This document shows positions 1 through 12,340 of a stretch of 64,000 nt of DNA, one piece after another (position 1 is the stretch's first letter; each line of letters begins with the position of its first letter). The translations under genes and the position numbers were made by a program. The stretch comes from Haliotis asinina (Eukaryota > Mollusca > Gastropoda > Lepetellida > Haliotidae). The notes under the pieces are model-generated. The model ran no database searches, was not told the DNA's origin, and saw only the letters and a list, made by a program, of their open reading frames with translations. The stretch covers positions 25,627,753 through 25,691,752 of the forward strand of contig NC_090290.1 of the NCBI RefSeq assembly GCF_037392515.1. The letters are read 5' to 3'.

Positions 1-205
1 TAAATACTCTCAATCAGACTATAAAATTCCAAATTCATATTAAATGGGTTTTAATGCATCGTAACTGATATTACTCATTTCTGGCACGGACTTCCGAGTT
101 CCTGATAGAAGGACAGTAAAGAAGAGTGTTTGATGAATAGTTTTGCATAACTGCAGTAAAATTGTTGAATGTGATGTTGAAATGCCTCTGCTATTGAAAA
201 TTCGA

Positions 206-2990
206 ACAAACCTGCAGAGGTTGCAGATTCTTTGAATAGAGTCCTCCTTGGGGTACTTATAAGCATTTAAATGTTCTTTAAATTCTTGCGACAATTGTAA
301 CTATATTTTTTCAATAAAAATATGTACAAAACAAAAAACATCGTTTTTGTCTTGTGTGACCACCCCTACAGGGCCCCTGGCCCCGTGACAGCCAAGAGCA
401 GGTAACTCTTCAGACTATAGCCTCCAGCAAAACACTTCTGTTCTGTAAGCAATACAGACAGAATGTGGGGAGGCAGGTGGCCGTACCCCAAGGAGGACTC
501 TATTCAAAGAATCTGCAACCTCTACAGGTTTGTTCGATTCTTTTTCATAGAGATCCTCCTTGGGGTACTTATAAGCATAAGACAGACTCCTAAAGACTGA
601 TCTTAGGGAGAGGCATTCTGTCTGCTCATAAACCTGACATAAGATGATAACCTTTATTACAAACTGAAAGTAACAAGGAATTAAACTTATCTGGTCACGT
701 GACCTTTTTGTGCCTTGCGGCGGGGGTGCGGACCAGGGCCAGGCTAGTACACGGTCTAACCCTACCATTCTACGAGAAAGCCGTAGGGTGCCTATAAAAA
801 ATTGGCTCCCCCCCTCTTTTTTTTTCAAAAAACGGGAGCCAGGACAGGCAACCGATATATTAAGTTCCATTCTCATGCACCGGCCAAGGTGCTAGGGAAG
901 GACTCAGAGAGTCTAGACCGGTAAAGCAAAAATACCACCACCATAATAGAGCCCACCACCGGGATAAAAGATGGAAAGTATACAGCAAGACACCACCACC
1001 AGTCTACTTGTTGCAGCTACAATGTCAAATGATCGTTCATCAATTGTGAGGGTAGCTCAATCGGCTAGGGCACTCGTGCCATGCCCACTGGTGAGAACTT
1101 ACTGGCCAAACCGAGCACGCTCGCTTGACAGTCTGTCTAACTGGTAATGACGGATGAACGTGCTCAGTTGGTTCCAAATAGCCGCAGAGCAGATCTCCTC
1201 AATGGGCAAGGCAGATACATATGCCTTAAACGTTGCCACAGCCCTGACCGAATGAGCTTTCAAACCCTCAGGGGGCGTACGACCTTTTGAGGTGTATCCC
1301 ATACAAATGGCAGAGACAAGCCACCTAGATATGGTCTGCTTGTTCACTGGAAGGCCAGCCTTGCCGCCACCATAACAGCAGAACAATTGATCATTCTTCC
1401 TAATGTCTTTTGTTCGCTTGGTATAAGCCTTAAGGGTCTTACGGACATCTAAGACGTGAGCATGTCGAAAAGAGGTACCGGGCGGTGAAGGCTGCATGAA
1501 AGTAGGGAGGTCAATAGGCGCTGTTATGTGAAAGGTGCAATCTCTCTTAGGACGGTAAGTATCTGGCAATCGAATACTCACTCTGTCTTTGTGAAACCGC
1601 CACAAGAAAAGCAGTCTTCCATGTCAACAGCTGGAGGGACAGAGCCGACAGATTGTGAAAAAGAGGACAGGACAGCCAATCAAGAACGACTGGTAAGTCC
1701 CACGGGGGACTAATCTGCCGGACAGACGGACGGATTCTGTCTACGCCTGCAAGGAAGCGCTGAACTAGAGGGTGCTGCCCCAATAATGCACCATCGACAG
1801 GAATGTGGAAGGCAGAGATTGCAGTGGAGTTACCTCTAACTGTAGAAGCGGCCAGACCGGCTTCCAGTTCAGATTGTAAAAACTCCAACACAGATACTAG
1901 ATCTGCAGAAAAGGGATCGAGAATCCCCCTGTCGACACACCCATCTATCCTCATATTGAACGTTCGTCGAATCCCTCTGTGAAGCCAGAATTGTGTCTGC
2001 AACTGGTGCAGGAATTCCTCTTGCATGGAGGCGACTCCGGACAGCGGCCAAGCCACCCACTGAATCCTGGGATTCGGGTGTGGCGCTCCGTTCTGGGATA
2101 GTAAGTACGGTCAAAAGGGTAATAGAACAGGAGGCTGAGCCAGAAACCTGAGAATTACCGGAAACCAGCTTTGAGCGGACCAAAGCGGTGCCAAAGGCAC
2201 AAGTAGCCGAGCCATTCAACCAGGCACCTTAGACATACGTCGTGAAGGTCCTTGGCCAGGATAGAGGATTTGCATGTTGAGCAGGATTTAAACTGCAAAG
2301 CAACAAATAAGCCCTAGTGTTGTGTAATGTAACAATAAATGAAACAAAATACACATGGGCGCAAAGCTAAATAACTAAAACTACCCACGTAGTTAAGGTA
2401 AAAGCTAAGTGCCACTACACCATAATTTACGACAAATTTGTAGTAAATATGGAAATAATATGGAAACAGTATTAATAAAATACATGAAACAGTATAGCTG
2501 ACAAACGCTTACTTTAAAAAGACCGCCCTAAAAACTTAAAAGTTTTGGCGGAAAAAAGGTTGCCTTCCACCATTATGCCAGCCACGTGGCTACCAACAGG
2601 GACAGCAAAAGTTACAACATTTTGACAAGTAAACTGTAAAAAATGATTCCTAAGGCGCCCATGCGTCTAATAAAGAAACCATACATACAGTTTGAGTCTC
2701 TGAGTTACTCATCTTAGTACTTGTCTTGTGTTTCTTAGAAGCAAGAATCTCTGAATCGCTGTAGCACGTCTCCACAGGGGGCGACAGAAAAGGAAGCGTT
2801 TTGCTGGAGGCTATAGTCTGAAGAGGTACCTGCTCTTGGCTGTCATGGGGCCAGGGGCCCTGTAGGGGTGGCCTCATGATGTTTTTTGTTTTGTACATAT
2901 TTTTATTGAAAAAATATAGTTACAACTGTCGCAAGAATTTAAAGAACATTTAAATGCTTATAAGTACCCCAAGGAGGATCTCTATGAAAA
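206..2990 (-). mobile_element. DIRS-type (tyrosine recombinase) retroelement, broken copy
   Basis: The minus strand between about 1100 and 2220 encodes a region resembling the tyrosine recombinase of DIRS/Ngaro-like retrotransposons: a stretch around LPVVLDWLS, then an RTKD block followed by KQTISRWL, AHSVRAVA and a C-terminal IWNQLSTFIRHY. The last block matches the family's R..H..R..Y catalytic tail in spacing. Inverted repeats flank it: about 239-446 is repeated in inverted orientation at about 2796-2984, and 206-257 is inverted again at 488-540. DIRS elements are known for inverted ends and an internal complementary region, which fits. I see no reverse transcriptase here, so the copy is internally deleted as well as decayed, with several breaks. 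It lies in the direction of, and probably inside, an intron of the Pro-rich gene at 3074-5533. Repeat arms still match closely, so it is probably not ancient. Confidence 0.7.
239..446. repeat. Inverted repeat arm of the DIRS-like element (left)
   Basis: This segment begins with the terminal motif tcctccttggggtacttata and matches the reverse complement of about 2796-2984 over roughly 190 bases with few differences. A further short copy of the motif lies near 548-575, and the flank 206-257 is inverted at 488-540. This gives a nested set of inverted repeats at the left end of the element. Confidence 0.75.
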
Positions 2991-3073
2991 AGAATTTTCA
3001 CTTTTCACCAAAACAAAGTTGTGTATCTCCTCTAGATAATGTTGTGGTATCTGTTGCCAGTGCTACTCATTAC

Positions 3074-5533
3074 CTGGTATTCCGGGAGGAGGTTGGTTCA
3101 TGTCACCGTGACCTCCCATTCCAGGTGGGGGAATGAAACCTGGAGGCGGGGCATTCCCAGGAGGCATCTGTAAGAATCAACTACATGATGATTTTGTCAT
3201 TTTGTGATCTCAACTTTCACATCCGTGTTACCATGTCAGTTTTAAGCATATAGAGTGAGTGATTGAAATGATGCCATTTTGTATCAATGCTGTAAAGCAA
3301 GTTTGAAAGATGGTATATTCATCATGTGTATTTATTAATACACAGGCATTCTTAGCTATTATGTAACATTATAGCTTACTTACCTTCAGAATTCAGCATC
3401 ATAAAATCTGAAGGTAAGTAAGCTATAACCTTACAGGCATATCACAATACCCAATGATATAATTTGTGAACTTCCGTTGCAAAACACAAGAACTAGTTAA
3501 TGAAATCCCTTTCTTAAATATATATTTTTATACTTTAGCTTGATTTATGGGGCCAAATTGAAAATGGCGATCAATCTCCATAAATTATTTTTCAGATTCG
3601 GTACTTTTCATGTTTAATATTTATGCACAACAATGAAGTTCATAAGTCTATTTTACTGTGATCCAAAAATAAAAAATAGCAAGTCCAAACACTATCTACC
3701 AAGGGAAATCATTGCGATAAATCAGCTAAGAGTTAATAATTTTTACTGGTTAATCAATACATACAAATTTAGGCTAAGAATGAATATTTTAGTTTGCATA
3801 CAATTCATCCTTGTTTGCATTTACTTTGACAATTTTCCATGTTGACAAGTGGAGGATAAAGAGGATGATGGAGAATTGTCTTGGTACATTGAAGTTTTAA
3901 TTGTTGAAGAACTTTAATCATTTAGAAACCTCAGGGTTCTCATAAACCTCTTTTGATTTCATATGTTTCTCACCCCAAATGGTGGTCTCATCATAGGGTT
4001 TGGGGGTCCTCCTTGATTAGAAGAGGCCTGAAAAACAAAATTGAGTGTGTATTCGCACCACACCATCTTCAACACATGAAACACCTTTTTACAGTAATGC
4101 TATTTCAGCCATTTCAAGAATTTCATCAACTTTTAGTGGGGAAAGAAAGCTCAAAAAGAGAGCTGTAAGTGTAGACTGTTATAAAATTTAGGTTGTAGGT
4201 TGTACTAGGCTCCTGAGATAAGATACTACCAATGGCCAGTAACATGGATACCTTCCAAACATGACATGGAATTGAATCAACAACCTGTCTGCTTTCTACC
4301 TTACACAAACATTCCATCTATTAGAACATGAACAAGATGTAGGCTGTCAAATACACCATGTGTACATAATCACAATTTGTAGTCCATCACTTACACTACA
4401 GTATGCCACAAAAGAGACCAACATTGCAGTGATGATGGGAAAACATTTAACATACTCAACAATATGATTATCACAATACAGACCATAGATGACATAAAAT
4501 ATGAAAATCTTAAAACTGGCCTCATCATCTAAACAGGGATAGAACAGGGATGTTTTTTCTGAATATATTTTTGACTGATTTGAGTGGTATGCTGTTTTCA
4601 AATTACACCTATAGCTACAATGAAAATGATTTGTCATGCTACAACATGTGCTAAACTGGCATGAGTGATTTGAAACTAATCAAATTTATTGAAAGAGTGA
4701 CCAACCCACAGTGAACTCTTGTAAAGTAAAGTATACTCATCCCAACATTCTGCAACCATACAAAATGTGGTCCTGTTTCATCATGATAAAGAAAACTTAG
4801 ACTGGTATTGGTATTACCTTTTTGTATACTGCAAACCGTTTTTCAAAGAATACATACTTTTTCTAAAAATATTTTCACAAAGAAGCAGTAAACTGTTTAA
4901 AACCTCATAACAGAAAGTATTCCTTCCCTTTTCTTCATATTACATTTGTCGCATTACTGTGCCCTGGATCCTTATCATGCAACGTGATTCAATCCTATAT
5001 ATTGTTATGTTCAATCCTATATATTTTTGTGGGAGTCCTGCACTTTACCGGAGCGCACTTTTTTCAGATAAATTAACACTCCCCAAAGATCGGAGTGGGT
5101 ACCAAACCCTAACCCTGACAAAGAATGAAATTGAGATATCGTCACGCACGCTGCTGATTATTTGGCTGGTTTGCATAACGGTAAGAGTTCCTAACTCGGC
5201 ACCCTTTACGATACTTGGGGTTAGGGTTTGGGGCTAGGATTTGGTACCTTCTCCGACCTTTAAGGAGCGCTAATTAATCTGAAAAGTGTGCGAGGTAAAG
5301 TGCTCCGTTCTTTGTATTATCTTTAAGTCAGTTTAAAACTGACTGGCTAATGAAACCGGTCAATCCACATGGCATTGTTCTAAAGTAGTAACCGGGCTAT
5401 ATCCTAAGGTTCCGACAATTAAAACATTGGAAAACATTTTCAAAAAAGTAACTGGCAGCATATAGCAATATCCTTTAAGACATCACTTCCAATTTCGCCG
5501 TAAAATGAACGCACAGGCCTTACTCACCGCCAT
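3074..5533 (-). CDS. 5' part of a Pro/Gly/Met-rich protein gene (possibly PRPF40/TCERG1-like), three exons, partial
   Basis: Three minus-strand exons join in phase. Exon 1 (coding 5533-5528) gives Met-Ala before the donor GTGAGTA. Exon 2 (4027-3974) follows TTTTTCAG, codes 18 residues beginning ASSNQGGPP and ends at GTGAGA. Exon 3 (3167-3074) follows TTCTTACAG, codes 31 residues rich in PPG and PPP turns and ends in phase 1 at GTAATG. The joined N-terminus, about 51 residues, is low-complexity Pro/Gly/Met. Such N-termini precede WW domains in splicing proteins such as PRPF40 and TCERG1, but no domain is visible here, so that identity is a guess. The rest of the gene lies left of the window; the DIRS-like element would be in its next intron. 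A 34-bp minisatellite starts about 300 bases upstream of the start codon. Confidence 0.6.
3371..3426. repeat. Perfect 20-bp-arm hairpin
   Basis: The arms 3371-3390 and 3407-3426 are exact reverse complements, separated by a 16-base loop. It lies in the intron between exons 2 and 3 of the Pro-rich gene. Either a tiny foldback MITE remnant or a transcribed hairpin. Confidence 0.8.
5040..5303. mobile_element. MITE with about 40-bp inverted ends, telomere-like motif inside
   Basis: The ends gcactttacc and ggtaaagtgc are inverted copies. The similarity continues inward for about 40 bases: the left arm runs to about 5082 and the right arm starts about 5264. The interior holds aaaccctaaccctga near 5104 and ggttagggtttggggctagg near 5218, which are themselves inverted to each other and look like degenerate TTAGGG units. 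There is no coding capacity. It sits in intron 1 of the Pro-rich gene. Confidence 0.7.
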
Positions 5534-5829
5534 GATGCCGGAAGTTCATAAGGGAGGCCACTCGTCCAACCGTTTCCGCGCCGGACTGCCGGAACCTCGG
5601 ATTGTGACTGCCGAGCCTCCTCTCTCAAGGCTATCGTAGGAGTAACGACTGTCGTAGAGCAGTTTGTGTGCAGAGATGTGCTTTGGAATGCTCACGTGTG
5701 AAATAAAGATAATATACATGTTTGATGTTCCCACTTCGGGTTTGTGGTTCTTGCTAATTGCCGTTCTGACCTCATTCTGTTTGACTTGCAAACCGTTGGC
5801 AGTGGACTGATTGTCCATAATGTTTGGCA

Positions 5830-7222
5830 GTAAGTTACTCAGTACTGGTGGTCTGTCACTTTTGACCCATGATGTTTGTGGGTTGCTCAGCACTGATGGT
5901 CTATGTTGTTTGTAGGTTACTCAGCACTGATGGTCTATGTTGTGTGTGGGTTACTCAGCACTGATGACCCATGTTGTGTGTGGGCTACCCAGCACTGAGG
6001 GTCTATGTTGTTTGTGGGTTACTCAGCACTGATGGTCTATGTTTGTGGGTTACTTAGCACTGATGGTATATGTTTGTGGGTTTTTCAGCACTAATGGTCT
6101 TTGTTGTTTGTGGATTACTCAGCACTGATGGTGTATGTTGTTTGTGGGTTGCTCAGCACTGATGGTCTATGTTGTTTGTGGTTTACTCAGCACTGATGGT
6201 CTATGTTGTGTGTGGGTTACTCAGCACTGATGGTCTATGTTGTTTGTAGGTTGCTCAGCACCGATGGTCTATGTTGTTTGTGGGTTTCTCAGCACTAATG
6301 GTCTATGTTGTTTGTGGGTTACCTGGCACTGATGGTCTATGATGTTTGTAGGTTGCTCAGCACTGAGGGCCTATGTTGTTTGTGGGGTACTCAACACAGA
6401 TGGTCTATGTTGTTAGTGGGTTTCTCAGCACTAATGGTCCATGTTGTTTGTGGGTTACTCAGCACTGAAAGTCTATGTTGTTTGTAGGTTACTCAGTATT
6501 GATGGTCTATATGTTGTTTGTGGGTTGCTCAAATCCAACAGCTTATGCTGTGTACCAGTAAGTTACTTAGTAGTGGTGGTCCATGTTGTTTGTTGATAAC
6601 CCAGTACTAATGGTCAATGTTGTTTGTTAGTTACTCAGTACAGATGGTCTATGTTGTTTATGGGTTGCTCAGCACTGATGGTCCATGTCATTTGTGAGTT
6701 ACTTAGCATTGATGGTCCATGTTGTTTTTGAGTTTCTCAGTACTGAAGGCCCATGTTTGTGGGTTGCTCAGTACTGATAGTCAATGTTGTTTGTTAGTTA
6801 CGATCAGTGCTGATGGTCCATCTGATTTGTGAGTTACTCAGTACTGATGGTCCACGTTGTTTGTGGGTTACTCAGTACTGATGGTCAATGTTGTTTGTTA
6901 GTTACTCAGTACTGATGGTCCACGTTGTTTGTGAGTTACTCAGTACTGATGGTCCACGTTGTTTGTGGGTTACTCAGTACTGATGGTCCATGTTGTTTGT
7001 TGATAACCCTGTACTGATGGTCCATGTTGTTTGTTGATAACCCTGTACTGATGGTACATATCTGGGTTACTCAACACTGATGGTGCATGTTTTTTAGTTG
7101 CTCAGTACTGATAGTCAATGTTGTTTGTGTGTTTCTCAGTACTGATGGTCTATGTTGTGTGTTGGTTACTCAGTACTGATGGTCCACGTTGTTTGTGGGT
7201 TACTCAGCACTGATGGTCTCAC
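5830..7222. repeat. 34-bp minisatellite, about 40 copies
   Basis: The unit reads roughly tggtctatgttgtttgtggg followed by ttactcagcactga, 34 bases, repeated for about 1.39 kb with scattered substitutions and indels. The first third favours cagcactga and tctatg. The last third favours cagtactga and tccacg, so subfamilies are arranged in blocks. Period 34 is not a multiple of three, so no long reading frame is maintained. It begins about 300 bases upstream of the start codon of the Pro-rich gene. Confidence 0.95.
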
Positions 7223-7274
7223 CACACAAAACTGTATTGCCCAAATATATGTAAACAAAAGTGAAGGGTGATCA

Positions 7275-7435
7275 ATCAGTGAATGTATAGTGTGCTACCA
7301 ATAGACGGACAAACAGCAGCTGTCAGCCCAGTTTGAATTGAGTGCGCTTGGCAACTCACGTGACTTGGTCCTTTCAAATCGCCCGTTCTCTGCAGAGGGA
7401 AAGTCTTTTGTTAATCCCTTGTGAAGAAAATCGTT
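7275..7435. repeat. Diverged interspersed repeat, copy A
   Basis: This stretch (tatagtgtgctaccaatag … cagcccagtttgaattgag …) is a diverged direct copy of 7776-7935, which is copied again at 10434-10593 by the large duplication. The shared core includes caactcacgtg and tcctttcaaatc. The family is not recognised. Confidence 0.7.
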
Positions 7436-7464
7436 AAATATTAACCAGCTCTTTCCTGACTCGG

Positions 7465-9249
7465 AAGTTGTCTGAGTTTTCATGCTATGAACTGGATGAC
7501 ACTGAGTGAACACTAAAGATAGTGAGTGAACGCTCACCCAAGGCAAGATCTGTATCCAAGGTAGTGGATGACAGAGTGAACACTCACTCAAGATAATAGG
7601 GAAACAGGCTATAACTCAGAGCGTTAATCCTGTGTAGCAACACTGCTCCTTTGGGCTTGGGACCAAGTGGGAATAGGAAAAAATAGATTTGGAGCTAGGC
7701 GGGAATAGGGGAAATCTAATTTTGGGCTAGGCGAGAGCACACCCTATGAGGTCAATGCAAACCACAGGTGTCTTTGTGTGTATAGTGTGCTAGCATAAAT
7801 AGACAGACATTACCCGTCAGCCCACTTTGAATTGAGCGCGCTTGACAACTCACGTGTTCCTGTCCTTTCAAATCCCCCGCGCTCGGCAGAACGAACGTCT
7901 TGAACCTGTTGATAACCATTTGTAAAGAATTATTCAGTCCTGTGCCGATTTGCACAGCTGAATCTGATGTTTATTTGATATTCCATGCTAGCATTTCCTT
8001 TAACATGTAACGTTATGACAAATAACGATTTGACTTTAACCGTCTCAACCAATATATGTATAAAGTTTTACTTTAAAGCGTGATATTTAAAAAATATGGT
8101 TTGAAACATAGCTATATCATTTAGAAAACTGATTAGTGCAACACCACGAAGGTAGATTTGTTGGGGAAGAGTTGGAAGCAATCTATCAGACGTCTTAGTG
8201 GCAAGCAACGTGTTTCATGTTTACAATCTTCACCCTTTATCACAGAGTGTACATAGTTTAGAAATTTCCACTTTGGGAAGATGCCCTTCCAACTCATCAT
8301 TTCATATTGTGGTCAGCTCAAGGACAGAAAAGTTTTACTTCAACGCGATGAAAAAAAGCCCGCGAAATCGGAGTTCAAACGTTTCACTAAATTTCCCCCA
8401 GCGCTGGGGGAAAAAGTGGTTTCAACAACTATGCTGCGCTGCGCCCATAACGCATGCACAGTGAGGTTCGCGGAGCTTGAAAGAATATGCCCGCCAAGAG
8501 TATTAGGTCGTGAACACTAGTCGTAGCTTGGTTGTGTACATAAACGCGTAAATAATCCACTCGTTATATAATAAAAAAACCCAAAACATGTTGATTGTGA
8601 TAAGCAGACTCTGTCACAGAGAAAACTCAATGTCTCGTTTAGTGACACCTATGTGTTTGCCTGCCTGTCTACTAATGACAATATGAAATGCACAACTTCA
8701 ATCACTGACCACATGCAATTTGAAGCGTATCGTCAAATGAACGAGTGGCCAATGACGAGGCGTCGTTACACATGAAAGCACACCCATCGGCCCTGACTGG
8801 GTTCGGTATCGCGGCTGCTTCGTTTCGAGGAAGGTAAACCCAAGTACAAAATCTTGCACTTTTGATTTGCGACTACATTCTTCTAGTTTTGTTTATTTTC
8901 TTTTTCACAATCACCAGTGCATTTTATATATAATGAACAAGTGAAAACTGTGAACATGTGAACTTTAACCTTTCCTCAACCTCTCTCAACCAAAACTGCC
9001 TTCTGGCGACCCGTTATATACTACTGTTATCCGACTGATCATAACTGTACACATTTCATTATCTATGCTTTGAAAAAAGATGATTACATTGTACACATTG
9101 TACACATTGTACATGTATTAGTGATTCCAGGTGTAAATTACAGCTATAAATGTGTAAACCTGCATATACCTGGTATGACCTCTTTTTGAATCGGAATACA
9201 GATATTACCCCATACGGACGTTTTCTCAAAATTCAGTTACCCTGCGGAA
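7465..9249. repeat. 1785-bp direct duplication, copy 1
   Basis: Positions 7465-9249 reappear at a constant offset of 2658 bases (10123-11907). Every stretch I compared was identical, including several homopolymers. Identity starts at aagttgtctgag and stops at cctgcggaa. No gene is supported inside; its open frames are short and match repeats. It includes an interspersed repeat at 8341-8575. Confidence 0.95.
8341..8575 (+). repeat. Interspersed repeat family R1, copy 1
   Basis: The segment with the palindrome tttcccccagcgctggggga and the core ctgcgctgcgcccataacg recurs at 10999-11233 (through the large duplication) and, inverted and about 15% diverged, at 20238-20470. The shared length is about 230 bases. 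No inverted ends or tail are obvious; class unknown. Confidence 0.8.
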
Positions 9250-9853
9250 AGTTGGTGTTTAAACGCTATATTATGCAAGGTTTTCACGTTAAATGTATCC
9301 AGTTTCACTTTTACTTCAGGACTTCAGTCAGAGTCTGATGTTTTAAAATCAAATGATTTGAAATACACATGGATAGAAGCATATCTACGTCACAGGGAGA
9401 GAGACAGCACCGAGTGTATGCAGGGGCCAGGAATCTGCTTACTGAAACAGTGTTGTCGTGCCCTGTTCAGATAGAGAACAGATTTTAGAAATGTAAGACT
9501 TACACCACTTAATTTCAAAATGCACAACCCATGTTAGCTCATATAAAATAAAGATAGAAATATAACAAAAGTGTACTCATATCAGTGTACATTTTGAAAA
9601 TAACTAAATCCAGCTACAGTTGTAGATAGCACCACATCCAAGGCAACAGGAACACTTGTACTCTATGAGGGGTTCATGCCCGCCTAGCCCAAAACTGGCT
9701 GTAACTACTCTGTTGTACAAACAAACACATTGGGCTATGTGGGAATGGTTATAAGGTTTGGGGTCAGGGATTAGTCGTACTAAATAAACACAAACTTCTA
9801 TACAGATTGATATGGTCTGTTTCAGATTCTCATGTGAACATACACTTTATAAT

Positions 9854-10111
9854 TTATAAGTCGACATTTATTAAGTAGGAAGCAGCATCAGCAAACATGA
9901 CATCAATTTCGCAACATTGGTATCTGGTCTTCAGAGTCTGGAGTTGAATCTGCAGATCTCGATACTTATTCTTCTTGTACTTCAGTCTACTGGTGACCTG
10001 GAAATGGATTATTGAAAATTTCATTCTTGGCGTGGTTTTGATGACATTGATAAACTTGTACAGGTTAGGATGGGGTGTCTTGATGGCGTTATTGGCGTTT
10101 GTGATTTTGAG
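9854..10111 (-). pseudogene. MULE-type transposase C-terminal remnant
   Basis: The minus strand holds an open frame without a start, about 85 codons ending in TAA at 9854-9856. It begins near NANNAIKTPHPNLYKFINV, continues through KYKKNKYRDLQIQLQTLKTR and ends with FADAASYLINVDL. MULE transposases of the FLYWCH-associated kind found in animals end in a similar way: NN.LE, HPN..., a basic stretch, RL..L...Y and a final hydrophobic block. This is recognition by pattern, not alignment. The remnant abuts the second duplication copy (10123), and the N-terminal two thirds are missing. Confidence 0.5.
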
Positions 10112-10122
10112 TGAAGCTGTCT

Positions 10123-11907
10123 AAGTTGTCTGAGTTTTCATGCTATGAACTGGATGACACTGAGTGAACACTAAAGATAGTGAGTGAACGCTCACCCAAG
10201 GCAAGATCTGTATCCAAGGTAGTGGATGACAGAGTGAACACTCACTCAAGATAATAGGGAAACAGGCTATAACTCAGAGCGTTAATCCTGTGTAGCAACA
10301 CTGCTCCTTTGGGCTTGGGACCAAGTGGGAATAGGAAAAAATAGATTTGGAGCTAGGCGGGAATAGGGGAAATCTAATTTTGGGCTAGGCGAGAGCACAC
10401 CCTATGAGGTCAATGCAAACCACAGGTGTCTTTGTGTGTATAGTGTGCTAGCATAAATAGACAGACATTACCCGTCAGCCCACTTTGAATTGAGCGCGCT
10501 TGACAACTCACGTGTTCCTGTCCTTTCAAATCCCCCGCGCTCGGCAGAACGAACGTCTTGAACCTGTTGATAACCATTTGTAAAGAATTATTCAGTCCTG
10601 TGCCGATTTGCACAGCTGAATCTGATGTTTATTTGATATTCCATGCTAGCATTTCCTTTAACATGTAACGTTATGACAAATAACGATTTGACTTTAACCG
10701 TCTCAACCAATATATGTATAAAGTTTTACTTTAAAGCGTGATATTTAAAAAATATGGTTTGAAACATAGCTATATCATTTAGAAAACTGATTAGTGCAAC
10801 ACCACGAAGGTAGATTTGTTGGGGAAGAGTTGGAAGCAATCTATCAGACGTCTTAGTGGCAAGCAACGTGTTTCATGTTTACAATCTTCACCCTTTATCA
10901 CAGAGTGTACATAGTTTAGAAATTTCCACTTTGGGAAGATGCCCTTCCAACTCATCATTTCATATTGTGGTCAGCTCAAGGACAGAAAAGTTTTACTTCA
11001 ACGCGATGAAAAAAAGCCCGCGAAATCGGAGTTCAAACGTTTCACTAAATTTCCCCCAGCGCTGGGGGAAAAAGTGGTTTCAACAACTATGCTGCGCTGC
11101 GCCCATAACGCATGCACAGTGAGGTTCGCGGAGCTTGAAAGAATATGCCCGCCAAGAGTATTAGGTCGTGAACACTAGTCGTAGCTTGGTTGTGTACATA
11201 AACGCGTAAATAATCCACTCGTTATATAATAAAAAAACCCAAAACATGTTGATTGTGATAAGCAGACTCTGTCACAGAGAAAACTCAATGTCTCGTTTAG
11301 TGACACCTATGTGTTTGCCTGCCTGTCTACTAATGACAATATGAAATGCACAACTTCAATCACTGACCACATGCAATTTGAAGCGTATCGTCAAATGAAC
11401 GAGTGGCCAATGACGAGGCGTCGTTACACATGAAAGCACACCCATCGGCCCTGACTGGGTTCGGTATCGCGGCTGCTTCGTTTCGAGGAAGGTAAACCCA
11501 AGTACAAAATCTTGCACTTTTGATTTGCGACTACATTCTTCTAGTTTTGTTTATTTTCTTTTTCACAATCACCAGTGCATTTTATATATAATGAACAAGT
11601 GAAAACTGTGAACATGTGAACTTTAACCTTTCCTCAACCTCTCTCAACCAAAACTGCCTTCTGGCGACCCGTTATATACTACTGTTATCCGACTGATCAT
11701 AACTGTACACATTTCATTATCTATGCTTTGAAAAAAGATGATTACATTGTACACATTGTACACATTGTACATGTATTAGTGATTCCAGGTGTAAATTACA
11801 GCTATAAATGTGTAAACCTGCATATACCTGGTATGACCTCTTTTTGAATCGGAATACAGATATTACCCCATACGGACGTTTTCTCAAAATTCAGTTACCC
11901 TGCGGAA
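10123..11907. repeat. 1785-bp direct duplication, copy 2
   Basis: Second copy of 7465-9249 in the same orientation and apparently identical. The 873 bases between the copies (9250-10122) contain the MULE remnant at their right end. After 11907 the sequence diverges from that following copy 1. Confidence 0.95.
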
Positions 11908-12340
11908 TGTGCTGTAAACCTATTTTGATTCCATCTCTTGGGTAGATTACAGAAAATTTTAGTGATTACATTTAATTCATACACTTTGATAACTAAGCAG
12001 GTTCGACAATATTGAAAAACTTACTACCTGACATATTTATGTTGCTCAATACGTACCAAAGCGTACAATCTGTATGCCGTACTGTTAATGGGTGAAACTG
12101 TTAATCTACCTTCGTACCGGATTTCCTGGACATAGAAACTGAAAATTGTTAATTAAATGGGAAACGAAATTGGGTAGAGAATCTAAAGATTGCAAACAAT
12201 TATTATGTTTATATCTGTTTTAAATTATCAGTGTGCAGATCATGTCACTAATATAAAACTGAAGGATATATGGTGACTAAACTGGGTTCAGTCTTGAACG
12301 TATAAAAATGTACTAATGTATATCTTGAACAACATGAAGG
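11908..12340. other. No gene seen
   Basis: AT-rich non-coding sequence between the duplication and a tRNA-derived SINE head. I see no long frame, splice-bounded exon or repeat here. Confidence 0.6.

Noticed and set aside
1041-1100. tRNA gene (ggtagctcaatcggctaggg)
   Set aside because: An A-box-like start is present, but no B box, acceptor stem or anticodon arm follows.
5830-7222. CRISPR-like array
   Set aside because: Units are contiguous 34-bp repeats without spacers, in a eukaryotic sequence.
8198-8520. Overlapping plus-strand frames of 88 and 79 codons
   Set aside because: They lie across repeat R1; the inverted copy at 20238-20470 does not conserve either reading frame.
7465-11907. Long terminal repeats of a retroelement
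   Set aside because: The repeats do not start TG or end CA, and the 873 bases between them encode only a DNA-transposon transposase fragment.
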